Positions 5,553-12,270 of a stretch of DNA of 12,270 nt are shown here, piece after piece. How positions within the stretch are numbered: the first letter of the stretch is position 1; the number at the start of each line of letters is the position of its first letter. The position numbers and the translations under genes were made by a program. Origin of the DNA: an uncultured Devosia sp. GTDB lineage: Bacteria > Pseudomonadota > Alphaproteobacteria > Rhizobiales > Devosiaceae. The stretch lies in the NCBI RefSeq assembly GCF_946479885.1, contig NZ_CAMLHM010000082.1:1-12270 (forward strand). Reading direction: 5' to 3'. The notes under the pieces were generated by a model that saw only the letters and a program-made list of their open reading frames with translations, was not told the origin of the DNA and did not search any database.

Positions 5553-7085
5553 GTGTCGGACCAGCGGATCACCTATGGGCCGTTTGCAGTCGACACGGTC
5601 GCCCGGCTGGCGACCAGGGATGACGAGCCATTGCCGATTGGGCACAGGGGCGTGGCTTTGTTGGCGACCTTACTCGGGCGCCCGGGCGAGGTTCTCACCA
5701 AAACCGAATTGATGGATGCGGCCTGGGGTGGCGCGGCGATCGAAGAGAGCAACCTCTCTGTGCAGATCGCGGCGCTGCGCAAGGCACTTGGTCCGTCGCC
5801 CGCGGGCGGCGGCGACTGGATCGCGACCGTGCCCCGCGTCGGCTATCGCTTTGCCTCGCCATCGGCCCGCTCACCCGCGCCCCTTGTCCATGAGCTACCC
5901 GCTATCGCCGTGCTGCCCTTTGTGAACCTCAGCAGTGATCCCGAGCAGTCGTTCTTCGCCGATGGCCTCGCCGAGGAGATCATTGTCGCTCTCGGCAAGC
6001 TCCCGGGTTTGGTGGTGATCGCGCGCAATTCGAGCTTTGCCTATCGGGGCAGCGACGTCGATGTGCGCAAAGTCGGCAGCGATCTCGACGTGCGCTACGT
6101 GCTGTCGGGCAGCGTGCGGCGGGGCGGACCGCGGCTCCGCATGACTGCGCAACTTGCCGATGCGGGGAAGGGCGTGCACGTTTGGGCTGAGACATTCGAC
6201 CGCGAAGTGGCCGACGTCTTCATGATCCAGGACGAAGTAACCCGGCGGATCGTGGATGCACTGACGCTGAAACTGACGCCGGCGCAAACGACAAAGGCGC
6301 TGGAGGGTGGAACCAGTGACATCGAGGCGCTGGACCTGATGATGCATGGCCGCGCGCTCTTTAACGGACCGACCCAGACCCTCGAAGTGCACAAGCGTGC
6401 GACCGACCTTATCCGGCGGGCCATCGAGCGCGATCCATCTTATGTCGATGCACTGGGCGAACTCGCGATCGCCCTGCAGGTGGATTACCTGAACCGGTGG
6501 ACCGACGATCCCGATCGCTCGCTCAGAGAGGCACAGAGCCTCGGGGAAAGAATGCTCGAGCTGGCGCCGAACCACGCGGGCGGCCACTTCGTTGTGGCGC
6601 TCACATCCATGGTCGGCCGCGATTTCGACAGGTTTCGCCGTGAGGCGGCGGCGGTCATCGCGCTCAACCCGGATGCCGCAATCGCCAGCGACATGCAGGG
6701 CCATCTCTGCCTCGCCAACGAGGAACCCATCGAGGCCATTGCCCACTTCGAGCGGTGCATGCGACTTGACCCGTCGCTGGGAGCGACGATCCTCTATCTC
6801 CAGCTTCTGGGCAGGGCGTATTTCTACGCCGGCCGCTATGAGACGGCCGCCGCCCTGTTCCGCGAGCGCATCCTTATGATGCCCGACACCGACGCCTCGC
6901 GTGGATACCTCGCCGCCGCCCTCGGCCATCTCGGCAAGGTCGAGGAGGCACTGCAGGTCTGGACCGAGCTGATGGCCATCAATCCGAACTACGTCATGGT
7001 GCAGCGACTCAACCGGACCGCGGTCCAGCCCAGGCAGATCGAGATGGTTCTCGATGGCGCCCGGAAGGCCGGGCTGCCCGTCTGA
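5553..7085 (+). CDS. Winged-helix (OmpR/CadC-type) regulator with TolB-like domain and TPR repeats
   Basis: A 510-residue soluble transcription regulator. Residues 8-102 form an OmpR/PhoB-type winged helix: GHRGVALLATLLGRPGEVLT, the recognition region ESNLSVQIAALRKALG (65-80) and the wing WIATVPRVGYRF (89-100). There is no receiver domain before it and no transmembrane helix after it, unlike CadC. Residues about 115-240 match the TolB-like domain often found in such proteins (IAVLPFVNLSSDPEQSFFAD, then the strand YVLSGSVRR). Residues about 275-480 are helical TPR-type repeats (for example AIAHFERCMRLDPS and EEALQVWTELMAINPN). The layout is close to HilA-like and class III adenylate-cyclase-associated proteins. 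The start GTG at 5553 has AGCGGGG a few nt upstream. It probably controls the divergent operon and itself. The signal is unknown. Confidence 0.88.
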   Translation: MSDQRITYGPFAVDTVARLATRDDEPLPIGHRGVALLATLLGRPGEVLTKTELMDAAWGGAAIEESNLSVQIAALRKALGPSPAGGGDWIATVPRVGYRFASPSARSPAPLVHELPAIAVLPFVNLSSDPEQSFFADGLAEEIIVALGKLPGLVVIARNSSFAYRGSDVDVRKVGSDLDVRYVLSGSVRRGGPRLRMTAQLADAGKGVHVWAETFDREVADVFMIQDEVTRRIVDALTLKLTPAQTTKALEGGTSDIEALDLMMHGRALFNGPTQTLEVHKRATDLIRRAIERDPSYVDALGELAIALQVDYLNRWTDDPDRSLREAQSLGERMLELAPNHAGGHFVVALTSMVGRDFDRFRREAAAVIALNPDAAIASDMQGHLCLANEEPIEAIAHFERCMRLDPSLGATILYLQLLGRAYFYAGRYETAAALFRERILMMPDTDASRGYLAAALGHLGKVEEALQVWTELMAINPNYVMVQRLNRTAVQPRQIEMVLDGARKAGLPV

Positions 7086-7253
7086 GCAGCTTTCAGTCTG
7101 CTTCTGGCGCCAGCTGATGTTGGCAGCTCGCTACCGGACGGACCGTTTCCCACCCCTGTTCAGTGGCGCCGCTTGCGCGCCCATCACGATCATCCCCGTT
7201 GATCGCCATCCCGCTTTGTGGCATGTCCCCGCCCAACAACAAGCGTACCGCCG

Positions 7254-7319
7254 GGTTCGGCGGGGAAGTGCTTTTGAGTTTTCGCTCTGCCGAACCGCAA
7301 AAGTGAGGTCCACTTTTGC
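7254..7319 (+). repeat. Two abutting hairpins upstream of lysC
   Basis: Hairpin 1: GGTTCGGC (7254-7261) pairs with GCCGAACC (7289-7296) across 27 nt. Hairpin 2 begins at the very next base: GCAAAAGTG (7297-7305) pairs perfectly with CACTTTTGC (7311-7319) over the 5-nt loop AGGTC. The second ends 25 nt before the lysC TTG. There is no T-run, so it is not a standard terminator. It could structure the lysC leader, or be an intergenic palindromic repeat; the GCAAAAGTG core resembles repeats I associate with rhizobial genomes (recollection, unverified). The rest of 7086-7344 holds no recognisable gene. Confidence 0.55.
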
Positions 7320-7344
7320 TGGCAGCGCTCAGTCGGGGAAGCAA

Positions 7345-8610
7345 TTGGCCCGTATCGTCGTCAAGTTCGGTGGCACTTCGGTGGCCAGTGTCGAACGTAT
7401 CCGCCAAGCCGCGCGCCATGTGAAGCGCGAGGTCGATGCCGGCCATGAAGTGGCCGTCGTCGTCTCGGCCATGTCTGGCAAAACCAACGAGCTGGTTGGC
7501 TGGGTCAACGAAGCCAGCCCGCTGCATGATGCGCGCGAATATGACGCCGTCGTCGCCTCGGGCGAGCAGGTCACGGCCGGGCTGATGGCCATCGTGCTGT
7601 CAGAAATGGGCATTCAGTCGCGCTCATTCGCCGGCTGGCAGGTGCCGATCCATACCGATGACGCCCACGGCGCGGCGCGCATCGTCGAGATCGATCCGAC
7701 CGAGCTCGACAAGCGCCTGACCGATGGCTGGGTGCCTGTGATCACCGGCTTCCAGGGCGTGTCGCCACATGGTCGCATCACCACGCTGGGCCGCGGCGGC
7801 TCGGATACGTCAGCGGTGGCCGTGGCCGCCGCCATCCAGGCCGACCGCTGCGATATCTATACCGATGTCGATGGCGTCTACACGACCGATCCGCGCATCG
7901 TGCCCAAGGCGCAAAGGCTGACCAAGATTTCCTTTGAGGAAATGCTGGAAATGGCCTCGCTGGGCGCCAAGGTGCTGATGATCCGCTCGGTCGAAATGGC
8001 CATGGCGCATAAGGTGCGCCTGCTCGTACGCTCCACTTTTGACGACCCGGATGCGCCCCAGCTGGCGCCCGATGGTACGCCGGGGGTTCCCGGCACGCTC
8101 GTTTGCGATGAGGATGAGATCATGGAAAAGCAGATCGTTTCGGGCGTGACCCTCGCCAAGGCGGAAGCCAAGATCACCCTGCGCGACGTCAAGGACAATC
8201 CGGGCGTGGCCGCGGCCATTTTCGGCACGCTGGCCGACCAGGGCATTATCGTGGACATGATCGTGCAGAATATTGCCGACGATGGCGCCACCACCGACAT
8301 CACCTTCACGGTGCCCGACAGCGAATATGACAAGGCGATCAAGACGCTGCAAAATGCCGGCGACAAGATCGAATATGGCCGGCTTTCCGGCTCCAAGGGC
8401 GGGGCAAAGGTCTCGGTCGTGGGGGTGGGCATGCGTAGCCACGCGGGCGTTGCATCCTCGATGTTCAAGGCCCTGGCCGACAAGGGCATCAACATCCAGC
8501 TGATCACCACTTCGGAAATCAAGACCTCGGTTCTGATCGATGAGCAATATGCTGAGCTTGCGGTTCGCGCGCTCCATACTTATTACGGATTGGACAAGAA
8601 GGACGCATAA
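7345..8610 (+). CDS. lysC: LysC, aspartate kinase
   Basis: Phosphorylates L-aspartate, the first step to lysine, threonine, methionine and diaminopimelate. With the TTG at 7345 the protein is 421 residues, the usual length. It begins MARIVVKFGGTSVAS, and KFGGTS is the aspartokinase signature. SGEQVTAGL, LGRGGSDTSAVAVAAA and DVDGVYTTDPRIV complete the kinase core. Two ACT domains follow: one from about residue 265 (AKITLRDVKDNPGVAAAIF) and one from about 350 (VVGVGMRSHAGVASSMFKAL). This fits feedback control by lysine and/or threonine. GGGGAA (7335-7340) precedes the TTG. An upstream in-frame ATG at 7054 would give a non-homologous, low-quality extension overlapping the previous gene, so I reject it. 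ptsP follows 65 nt later. Confidence 0.96.
   Translation: MARIVVKFGGTSVASVERIRQAARHVKREVDAGHEVAVVVSAMSGKTNELVGWVNEASPLHDAREYDAVVASGEQVTAGLMAIVLSEMGIQSRSFAGWQVPIHTDDAHGAARIVEIDPTELDKRLTDGWVPVITGFQGVSPHGRITTLGRGGSDTSAVAVAAAIQADRCDIYTDVDGVYTTDPRIVPKAQRLTKISFEEMLEMASLGAKVLMIRSVEMAMAHKVRLLVRSTFDDPDAPQLAPDGTPGVPGTLVCDEDEIMEKQIVSGVTLAKAEAKITLRDVKDNPGVAAAIFGTLADQGIIVDMIVQNIADDGATTDITFTVPDSEYDKAIKTLQNAGDKIEYGRLSGSKGGAKVSVVGVGMRSHAGVASSMFKALADKGINIQLITTSEIKTSVLIDEQYAELAVRALHTYYGLDKKDA
8110..8124 (+). promoter_or_regulatory. Possible internal ribosome binding site and start for a LysC beta (regulatory) subunit
   Basis: In-frame ATG codon 260 of lysC (8122) is preceded by GAGGA (8110-8114) at 7 nt. Translation from it would give a 162-residue protein beginning MEKQIVSGVTLAKAEAK, which contains just the two ACT domains. 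In Corynebacterium and Bacillus, aspartokinase beta subunits arise from a start at the equivalent place. The site is seen; use of it here is inferred. Confidence 0.35.
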
Positions 8611-8675
8611 GCTCCGTCGAAGGGAGCGAGCCGCGTCCGATAGGGGGGCGGCTTTGCGGGCCGTCTAAAGGGGTT

Positions 8676-10943
8676 ATGGTCACGACCATCGGCGGCCCGA
8701 GAGTGCTGCTGCGGCAATTGCGCGAGACGATGGCGGAGCCGCTGGCTTCGCAGGAGCGGCTCGACAAGATCGTGGGCCTGATCGCTGACAATATGCGGGC
8801 CGATGTGTGCTCGTTCTATGTGCTGCGCGATGACGGTGCGCTGGAGCTGTTCGCCACCAAGGGCCTCGCCGCCGAATCGGTGCACCTGACGACCTTGCGG
8901 CTGGGCGAGGGCCTGGTCGGCCTGATCGCCGCCGAAGCCGAGCCGCTGTCGCTCGACGATGCCCCCAGCCATCCCGCCTTTGCCTATCGCCCGGAAACCG
9001 GCGAGGAGCGCTACAATGCGTTCCTGGGCGTGCCGGTGCTGCGCGCCGGCCAGACGCTGGGCGTCTTGGTGGTGCAGAATGCCGAGCGCCGCCACTATGG
9101 CGAGGACGAAACCGAGGCGATGCTGACGACGGCCACGATCCTGGCCGAGATGATCGCCACCTCGGACTTCGACAATCTGATCAAGCCGGGTTCCGATATC
9201 GATCTCAGGCGTCCCCGTATGTATACCGGCGTGAGCTTCACCGATGGCATCGCGCTGGGCACTGTGGTGCTGCACGATCCGCGCGTCGTGGTCTCCAACT
9301 TCATCGCCGAGGATACCGACGCCGAAAAGGTGCGGCTCGAGGCGGCACTGGAGAAGATGCGCGTGTCCATCGATGCCATGCTCGACCATGGCGACATGGT
9401 TGGCGGCACCGACCATCGCGAAATCCTCGAAACCTACCGCATGTTCGCCAATGACCGGGGCTGGGTGCACCGGCTGACCGAGGCGATCGACAACGGGCTT
9501 TCGGCCGAAGCGGCGGTGGAGCGGGTGCAGAACGATACCCGCGCCCGCATGCTGCGCCAGACGGACCCCTATATCCGCGACCGGCTGCATGATCTGGACG
9601 ACCTCGCCAACCGCCTGCTGCGCGTGCTGACCGGCGATGGCCTGGCGCTGGGCCGCAAGGAACTGCCCGACAACGCGATTCTCGTGGCCCGCAATATGGG
9701 GCCGGCGGAACTGCTCGAATATGACCGCAAGAAGCTGCGCGGCGTGGTGCTCGAAGAGGGCGGCGCAACCGCGCATGTGGCCATCGTCGCCCGCTCGCTG
9801 GGCATGGTGGCGGTAGGGCAGGCGCAGTCGATCGTCTCGATGTGCGAGACCGGCGACGACATCATCCTCGATGGTCCGGCCGGTATCGTCCACCTGCGGC
9901 CGACGCCCGATATCGAGCAGGCCTATATCGACAAGGTCAAGGTGAGCGCCAAGCGGCGCGCGCATTACGCTGCGCTCAAGGACAAGCCCTCCATCACCAA
10001 GGATGGCACGCAGATCACCCTGCTGCACAATTCGGGGCTGGTGGCCGACCTGCCCATGCTCGACGATACCGGGGCGGCGGGGGTGGGCCTGTTCCGCACC
10101 GAATTGCAGTTCATGATCGCATCCAAGCTCCCGCGCCTGCATGAGCAGCAGGAGCTTTATGCCGAGGCCATGGCGATTGCCGGCGAGCGGCCGGTGGTGT
10201 TCCGCCTGCTCGATATCGGTGGCGACAAGGTTTTGCCCTATCAGCGCTCGATGGCCGAGGAAAACCCGGCCATGGGCTTCCGCTCGATCCGGCTGGGGCT
10301 GGAGCGGCCGGGGCTGTTGCGCACCCAGATCCGCGCCCTGCTGCTGGCCGCCGATGGACGGCCGCTCAAGATCCTGGTGCCGATGGTCACCGAGACCTTC
10401 GAATTCACCCAGACCAAGCTGGTGGTGCAAAAGGAAATCGACCGGCTGCGGCGACAGGGCAAGGCCATTCCGAGCCGGCTTGAACTGGGCGTGATGGTGG
10501 AAGTGCCCAGCCTGCTGTTCGAGCTCGACCAGTTACTGCCCGAGGCCGACTTCGTCTCCATCGGCTCCAATGACCTGGTGCAGTTCCTGACCGCATCGGA
10601 CCGGGCCAATCCGCGCGTCGCCAAGAATTACGATCCGATCGGCATGCCGCGCCTGCGGGCCATCCGCATGGTGGTCGACGCCGCGCGGCGCTACAATATT
10701 CCGATCACCATGTGCGGCGAGCTGGCCGGCAAGCCGCTCGAGGCATTGGCGCTGATGGCGGTGGGGATGACGCGGCTTTCCATGGGCCCGGCTTCGATCG
10801 GCCCGATCAAGGAGTTGGTGCTCAACCTCGACCTCAAGCCGATCCAGATGTCGGTGGGGGCAGCGCTGAGCGACGGGGCCGACGGGGTGACCATCCGGCA
10901 GTTGCTGCAGGAATGGATCGAGAAGCAGAACCTGCCCGTCTAG
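8676..10943 (+). CDS. ptsP: PtsP, enzyme I of the nitrogen-related phosphotransferase system (EI-Ntr)
   Basis: PEP-dependent protein kinase, 755 residues, cytoplasmic. It autophosphorylates and passes phosphate to NPr and then EIIA-Ntr, a regulatory chain with no sugar transport. An N-terminal GAF domain (about 17-165) covers LDKIVGLIADNM and GEGLVGLIAAEAEPL. The EI-type domains follow. The phospho-histidine motif GGATAHVAIVARSLG has His367. The PEP site includes GLFRTEL (Arg474) and MVEVPSLLFELD with SIGSNDLVQFLTASDRANP. The catalytic Cys680 lies in MCGELAGKPLEALAL. In rhizobia the GAF domain of this enzyme is reported to sense glutamine, linking it to nitrogen status. The ATG at 8676 is preceded by AAAGGGG only 2 nt away, a short spacing, but the N-terminus GPRVLLRQLRETMAEPL matches the family. 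It follows lysC closely and is probably co-transcribed. Confidence 0.96.
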   Translation: MVTTIGGPRVLLRQLRETMAEPLASQERLDKIVGLIADNMRADVCSFYVLRDDGALELFATKGLAAESVHLTTLRLGEGLVGLIAAEAEPLSLDDAPSHPAFAYRPETGEERYNAFLGVPVLRAGQTLGVLVVQNAERRHYGEDETEAMLTTATILAEMIATSDFDNLIKPGSDIDLRRPRMYTGVSFTDGIALGTVVLHDPRVVVSNFIAEDTDAEKVRLEAALEKMRVSIDAMLDHGDMVGGTDHREILETYRMFANDRGWVHRLTEAIDNGLSAEAAVERVQNDTRARMLRQTDPYIRDRLHDLDDLANRLLRVLTGDGLALGRKELPDNAILVARNMGPAELLEYDRKKLRGVVLEEGGATAHVAIVARSLGMVAVGQAQSIVSMCETGDDIILDGPAGIVHLRPTPDIEQAYIDKVKVSAKRRAHYAALKDKPSITKDGTQITLLHNSGLVADLPMLDDTGAAGVGLFRTELQFMIASKLPRLHEQQELYAEAMAIAGERPVVFRLLDIGGDKVLPYQRSMAEENPAMGFRSIRLGLERPGLLRTQIRALLLAADGRPLKILVPMVTETFEFTQTKLVVQKEIDRLRRQGKAIPSRLELGVMVEVPSLLFELDQLLPEADFVSIGSNDLVQFLTASDRANPRVAKNYDPIGMPRLRAIRMVVDAARRYNIPITMCGELAGKPLEALALMAVGMTRLSMGPASIGPIKELVLNLDLKPIQMSVGAALSDGADGVTIRQLLQEWIEKQNLPV

Positions 10944-10960
10944 CGCGCCCGATCTCCCTG

Positions 10961-11068
10961 CCATGGCGGCCTGCAAATGGCACCTTTCTGCGCTTCCGGT
11001 GCTCACGTACCAATGTACGTTCCGCTCCGGTTCTCGAAAGGCACCATTTTCGGCTCGCCCTGGCATGG
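10961..11068. repeat. Long imperfect palindrome (~108 bp) between ptsP and prfA
   Basis: Nested complementary blocks, outer to inner: CCATG (10961-10965) with CATGG (11064-11068); GCC (10969-10971) with GGC (11052-11054); AAATGG (10975-10980) with CCATTT (11044-11049); CCTTTC (10983-10988) with GAAAGG (11036-11041), separated from the previous block by a two-base mismatch on each side; then ACGTAC (11005-11010) with GTACGT (11015-11020) around a 4-nt CAAT loop. The unpaired middle carries a direct repeat, CGCTTCCGGTGCTC (10991-11004) and CGCTCCGGTTCTC (11023-11035). It has no open frame of its own. It may be a dispersed palindromic element or a structured RNA region. The complementarity is directly visible; the role is not known. 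Confidence 0.65.
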
Positions 11069-11108
11069 ATCTCGGCGCACGCTAGTGCCCACCTCACGAT
11101 GGTTACCC

Positions 11109-11137
11109 TTGCCTCCCGGTGGCGTTGTCCCTAAAGC
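11109..11137 (+). promoter_or_regulatory. Weak promoter candidate for prfA
   Basis: TTGCCT (11109-11114) and TAAAGC (11132-11137) are separated by 17 bp, with an expected start near 11144 and about 26 nt of leader before the prfA ATG. The -10 is a poor match. The position after the palindrome and the 226-bp gap from ptsP make a separate prfA promoter plausible. Confidence 0.3.
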
Positions 11138-11169
11138 GTGCCCAACAAGACTTGAAAGACCTCGGACCT

Positions 11170-12246
11170 ATGGCATCTCTTCCCCAGGACAAGCTCGACG
11201 CGCTTGAGACGCGGTTTCGGTATGTCGAGGCGGCGCTTTCGGGCGGGGCCGGGCCGGACGAGTTCGTCAAGTTTTCCAAGGAACATGCCGAGCTGGCGCC
11301 GATCGTCGGCGAGATCCGCGCCTATAACAAGGCGCTGAGCGATCGGGCCGAGGCCGAGGCGCTGCTCAAGAGCGGCGACAAGGAAATGGCCGAGATGGCC
11401 GCGGCCGAGATCGAGGAGCTCGACGAGACCATCGAGCGCCTGTTCCAGGCCGTGCGCATCCTGCTGCTGCCCAAGGACGAAGCCGACGAAAAGTCGATCA
11501 TCCTCGAAATCCGTGGCGGCACCGGCGGTGATGAAGCGGCTCTGTTCGCGGGCGACCTGTTCCGCATGTATGAGCGCTATGCCGCCGGCCGTGGCTGGAA
11601 GGTCACCGTGATGGAAGAAAGCCCCGGTGAAATGGGCGGCTTCAAGGAAATCATCGCCAATGTCGCCGGCAAGGGCGTCTATGCCCGCATGAAGTTCGAG
11701 AGCGGCGTGCACCGGGTGCAGCGCGTGCCGGCAACGGAAGGCTCGGGCCGGATCCACACTTCGGCGGCGACGGTTGCGGTGCTGCCTGAGGTCGAAGACA
11801 TCGACATCGAAATCCGCAACGAGGATATCCGCATCGATACGATGCGGGCCTCGGGTGCCGGCGGGCAGCACGTCAACACCACCGACTCGGCGGTGCGCAT
11901 CACCCATATCCCCTCGGGCATCGTCGTTACTTCGGCGATGAAGTCGCAGCACCAGAACCGGGCGCTGGCCATGCAGGTGCTGCGCTCGCGGCTCTATGAC
12001 ATGCAGCGCGAGGAGCGCGACAGCGCCCGCTCGGCCGAGCGCAAGGGGCAGGTGGGGTCGGGCGATCGCTCCGAACGCATCCGCACCTACAATTTTCCGC
12101 AGGGCCGGGTCACCGATCACCGCATCAACCTGACCCTCTACAAGCTCGACCGGATGATCGAAGGCGAGATCGACGAGCTTGTCGACGCGCTGATTGCTGA
12201 TTATCAGGCCGGTCAGCTTGCCCAGCTTGGCGAACAACAGCTTTGA
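11170..12246 (+). CDS. prfA: Peptide chain release factor 1 (RF1)
   Basis: Recognises UAA and UAG stop codons in the ribosomal A site and triggers release of the finished protein. 358 residues, normal for RF1. The stop-codon reading tripeptide Pro-Ala-Thr is at 187-189 ([14 protein letters not shown]), which separates RF1 from RF2 (Ser-Pro-Phe). The catalytic loop GAGGQHVNT has GGQ at 231-233; Gln233 is the residue methylated by PrmC. The central part [13 protein letters not shown] is also typical. The start ATG at 11170 ([16 protein letters not shown]) matches the family. A longer frame from 11119 adds 17 non-conserved residues and is rejected. The Shine-Dalgarno is weak. It follows ptsP at 226 nt, with the palindromic element between. 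Confidence 0.97.
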   Translation: MASLPQDKLDALETRFRYVEAALSGGAGPDEFVKFSKEHAELAPIVGEIRAYNKALSDRAEAEALLKSGDKEMAEMAAAEIEELDETIERLFQAVRILLLPKDEADEKSIILEIRGGTGGDEAALFAGDLFRMYERYAAGRGWKVTVMEESPGEMGGFKEIIANVAGKGVYARMKFESGVHRVQRVPATEGSGRIHTSAATVAVLPEVEDIDIEIRNEDIRIDTMRASGAGGQHVNTTDSAVRITHIPSGIVVTSAMKSQHQNRALAMQVLRSRLYDMQREERDSARSAERKGQVGSGDRSERIRTYNFPQGRVTDHRINLTLYKLDRMIEGEIDELVDALIADYQAGQLAQLGEQQL

Positions 12247-12270
12247 GTGGCGGCGCTGACGGGACCGTTT
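12247..12270 (+). CDS. Possible first codons of prmC, cut by the window end
   Basis: Only 24 bases follow the prfA stop. A GTG directly after the TGA gives M-A-A-L-T-G-P-F. A TTG at 12243 overlapping the stop gives M-S-G-G-A-D-G-T-V. In related genomes prmC, which methylates the RF1 GGQ glutamine, usually follows prfA closely. The sequence itself is too short to confirm the gene or pick the frame. Confidence 0.25.

Noticed and set aside
7054..7344. An upstream ATG extending LysC by 97 residues
   Set aside because: The added part overlaps the previous gene, has no family similarity and is cysteine/arginine-rich. The TTG at 7345 has a ribosome site and gives the standard N-terminus.
8611..8627. 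GCTCC/GGAGC hairpin after lysC as a terminator
   Set aside because: Only 5 bp with a 7-nt loop and no T-run; the close spacing to ptsP argues for read-through.
8583..10430. 615-residue minus-strand frame antisense to ptsP
   Set aside because: Rich in His, Gln and Arg with no domain, as expected of the antisense of a GC-rich gene; PtsP motifs on the + strand are complete.
10978..10991. TGGCAC...GC resembling a sigma54 promoter before prfA
   Set aside because: The distance between the GG and GC elements is one base short of the strict sigma54 spacing, and the site lies inside the palindrome arm.
11119..11169. Longer start for RF1 adding 17 residues
   Set aside because: The extension is not part of known RF1 proteins; ATG 11170 gives the normal 358-residue length.

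Overview
The window looks like chromosomal DNA of an alphaproteobacterium of the order Hyphomicrobiales (Rhizobiales). Devosia-like is my guess from protein flavour and GC-rich codon use, not a proven placement. The main evidence is the run lysC - ptsP - prfA on the + strand with ubiG divergent upstream. This is a gene neighbourhood I know from rhizobia and relatives.

Layout. (1) 1-412, minus strand: the N-terminal half of ubiG (ubiquinone O-methyltransferase), cut by the window edge. (2) 413-965: a 553-bp non-coding stretch with a G-run cluster, a 16-bp inverted repeat and, at its right end, a promoter/operator. (3) 966-1818: an ArsR-family repressor overlapping an SRPBCC/AHSA1-domain gene. 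The arsR promoter places the transcript start at or next to the ATG, so the mRNA is probably leaderless, and an inverted repeat covers the start codon. (4) 1926-4331: a methyl-accepting chemotaxis protein ending in a CheR/CheB-type tether pentapeptide. (5) 4488-5435, minus strand: a two-gene unit of a 61-aa membrane protein and a ChaC-like gamma-glutamylcyclotransferase. It is divergent from (6) 5553-7085, a HilA/CadC-like winged-helix regulator fused to a TolB-like domain and TPR repeats. The short gap between them carries three CCGAA repeats spaced about one helical turn apart. (7) 7345-12246: the core block lysC, ptsP and prfA, followed by what may be the first bases of prmC.

How the parts relate. 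The outer genes are housekeeping: ubiquinone synthesis, aspartate-family amino acids, the nitrogen PTS and translation termination. The 6.9 kb between ubiG and lysC holds accessory regulatory and sensory genes. No known phage, transposon, CRISPR or toxin system is visible. The best candidate for an uncharacterised module is the regulator / small membrane protein / ChaC-like set at 4488-7085. The non-coding DNA is also notable: a roughly 108-bp imperfect palindrome between ptsP and prfA, and two abutting hairpins before lysC.
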